Source: Shewanella sp. Arc9-LZ
GTDB lineage: Bacteria; Pseudomonadota; Gammaproteobacteria; Enterobacterales; Shewanellaceae
Length of the DNA stretch: 64,000 nucleotides
Assembly (NCBI RefSeq): GCF_010092445.1
Contig: NZ_CP048031.1
Location: forward strand, 2,976,001 to 3,040,000
Direction of reading: 5' to 3'
Part shown: piece after piece, positions 63,028 through 64,000 of the stretch
How positions within the stretch are numbered: the stretch's first letter is position 1
Layout: each line of letters begins with the position of its first letter
The notes under the pieces: generated by a model
The model's input: the letters and a program-made list of their open reading frames with translations, nothing else
Database searches by the model: none
Told to the model about the DNA's origin: nothing
Translations under genes and position numbers: made by a program

Positions 63028-63391
63028 AAATGTATTGCGAAATCAGTACCAAATTGCAACACATATTACAGCAGCTAATAGTCGTAAAAAAATTATCGGC
63101 ACCACATTTTCGGTCACCTTGCTTAACCCTCATGTGTATTTAGATACTGTGATGATATTAGGTAGCGTGGGCGACACTTTTGATGGTAACGAAAAATGGG
63201 CATTTGCTATAGATACCATACTGGCGTCGGTTTTGCGGTTTTATACTATTGCACTTGGCGCCGCTAAACTTGCCCCTTGGTTAGGTGCGCCGAAAGTTCA
63301 ACGCGTGATTGATGTCTTAGTCGGCACAATTATGCTTTTTATCGCCTATTCAGTATTTAATACTTTATTAATAATACCAACAAATTCATAG
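63021..63391 (+). pseudogene. argO: argO remnant (arginine exporter lacking its N-terminal half)
   Basis: From about 63023 the plus-strand frame encodes the C-terminal part of a LysE/ArgO exporter (KKIIGTTFSVTLLNPHVYLDTVMILGS ... ASVLRFYTIALGAAKLAPWL ... VQRVIDVLVGTIMLFIAY). About 123 of some 205 residues remain; the first three helices are gone. Upstream in frame the sequence is antisense to argP. Non-functional by length. Confidence 0.87.
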
Positions 63392-63441
63392 CGACAGACA
63401 ACACATGAAAATCAAAAGATATTCATAAAAATAGTAAAGAA

Positions 63442-64000
63442 TTAACTCTCCATCGGCACAAACCCAGCTTGCTGTTTTATGCGTATTAACCATTGATTAA
63501 TCTTTGGGTAATGGGCTAACTCAAAGCCACCTTGATGAGCTACATGGGTGTACGCAAACAAAGCAATGTCCGCTAAGGTAAGCTGCGAACCACACAGAAA
63601 GGATTGCTTAGCAAGTTCAGCCTCCATAACCGCCAGCGCTTTATGGCCTTTAACGTGCAGTGAGTGATATTCAACTAAACGATCATCAGGCAACCCTAAA
63701 TACAACTGAATAAAGCGTGCAACGGCAATATATGGCTCATGACCATATTGTTCAAAAAACATCCACTGGTACATTTTCGCTTTACTAAAGACATCAGTTG
63801 GGATCAACTCAGAGCCTTCTGCAAGATAACCCATAATGGCATTAGATTCAGACAACACTCTGCCATCATTGAGTTCAATTGATGGTATTTTTCCTGCTGG
63901 ATTTTTAGCTAAAAACTCTGGTGTCTGCGTTTCACCTTTCGTGATACTTATTTCTTGCCATAGATGCTCAACACCTAGCATATTCAGCACCAGCTGCACT
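63442..64000 (-). CDS. glutathione S-transferase family protein (5' end cut by window)
   Basis: The 186 visible codons cover most of a GST: ETQTPEFLAKNPAGKIPSIELNDGRVLSESNAIMGYLAE has the GSH-binding cis-Pro and ES residues; the C-terminal domain has LTLADIALFAYTHVA. The frame is open past base 64000, so about the first ten residues are missing. It is not closely similar to the GST at 1243. Confidence 0.88.
   Translation of the reverse strand, partial: VQLVLNMLGVEHLWQEISITKGETQTPEFLAKNPAGKIPSIELNDGRVLSESNAIMGYLAEGSELIPTDVFSKAKMYQWMFFEQYGHEPYIAVARFIQLYLGLPDDRLVEYHSLHVKGHKALAVMEAELAKQSFLCGSQLTLADIALFAYTHVAHQGGFELAHYPKINQWLIRIKQQAGFVPMES

Overview
The window looks like chromosomal DNA of a Shewanella-type gammaproteobacterium. 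The moderately AT-rich composition, the small tetraheme periplasmic cytochrome (cctA type), and the standard gammaproteobacterial blocks yceD-rpmF-plsX-fabHDG-acpP-fabF, rluC/rne and bioA/bioBFCD all point that way. A psychrotolerant S. frigidimarina-like lineage is a guess; species cannot be fixed from this window. No tRNA, rRNA, CRISPR array, prophage or transposase gene was seen.

Layout. 1-4.8 kb: trhO (cut by the left edge), a GST-like protein, a small membrane protein, a YdjA-type nitroreductase, DoxX and a DUF6279 lipoprotein. 4.8-9.5 kb: a thiamine-salvage operon (TonB receptor, thiamine-binding protein, PnuC/PnuT transporter, thiamine-kinase-like phosphotransferase) behind a TPP riboswitch, with a second hairpin that covers the ribosome binding site. 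9.6-11.4 kb: hinT, two hotdog thioesterases and ycfL. 11.6-13.4 kb: an M61 peptidase. 13.5-18.2 kb: a curli locus (csgBA and csgDEFG) with a very long, many-repeat CsgA.

18.7-31 kb: assimilatory nitrate reduction in two minus-strand units. Upstream is nasA-cobA-(TrpD2/YbiB-like)-nasT; downstream is nirB-nirD-nitrate transporter-PP2C/kinase fusion. Each unit has a good sigma-54 -24/-12 match. The nirB leader carries a perfect 14-bp terminator stem, the expected target of the ANTAR antiterminator NasT, although no NasS sensor is present. The kinase/phosphatase gene has a run of nine C's exactly in the linker between its phosphatase and kinase domains.

31-46.6 kb: cctA, a hydroxyacid dehydrogenase, a thioesterase, the fatty-acid synthesis block, maf, a HAD phosphatase, rluC and rne. 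46.6-57 kb: a broken SulP permease, a MITE-like repeat, msrBA, a 2OG-Fe oxygenase, ylqF/rbgA, a LMW phosphatase, a secreted ATP-dependent DNA ligase, dgkA, hdfR/maoP, an unknown outer-membrane barrel and a diguanylate cyclase. 57-64 kb: the biotin genes, then facing remnants of argP and argO that both lost their 5' halves in what looks like one deletion, and a GST cut by the right edge.

Most notable points: the nas regulatory architecture (two sigma-54 promoters, NasT without NasS, a TrpD2-like partner, a switchable kinase linker), the giant curlin with repeated GHHN motifs, the MITE-like element pair, the argP/argO double truncation, and the riboswitch-controlled thiamine-uptake operon.
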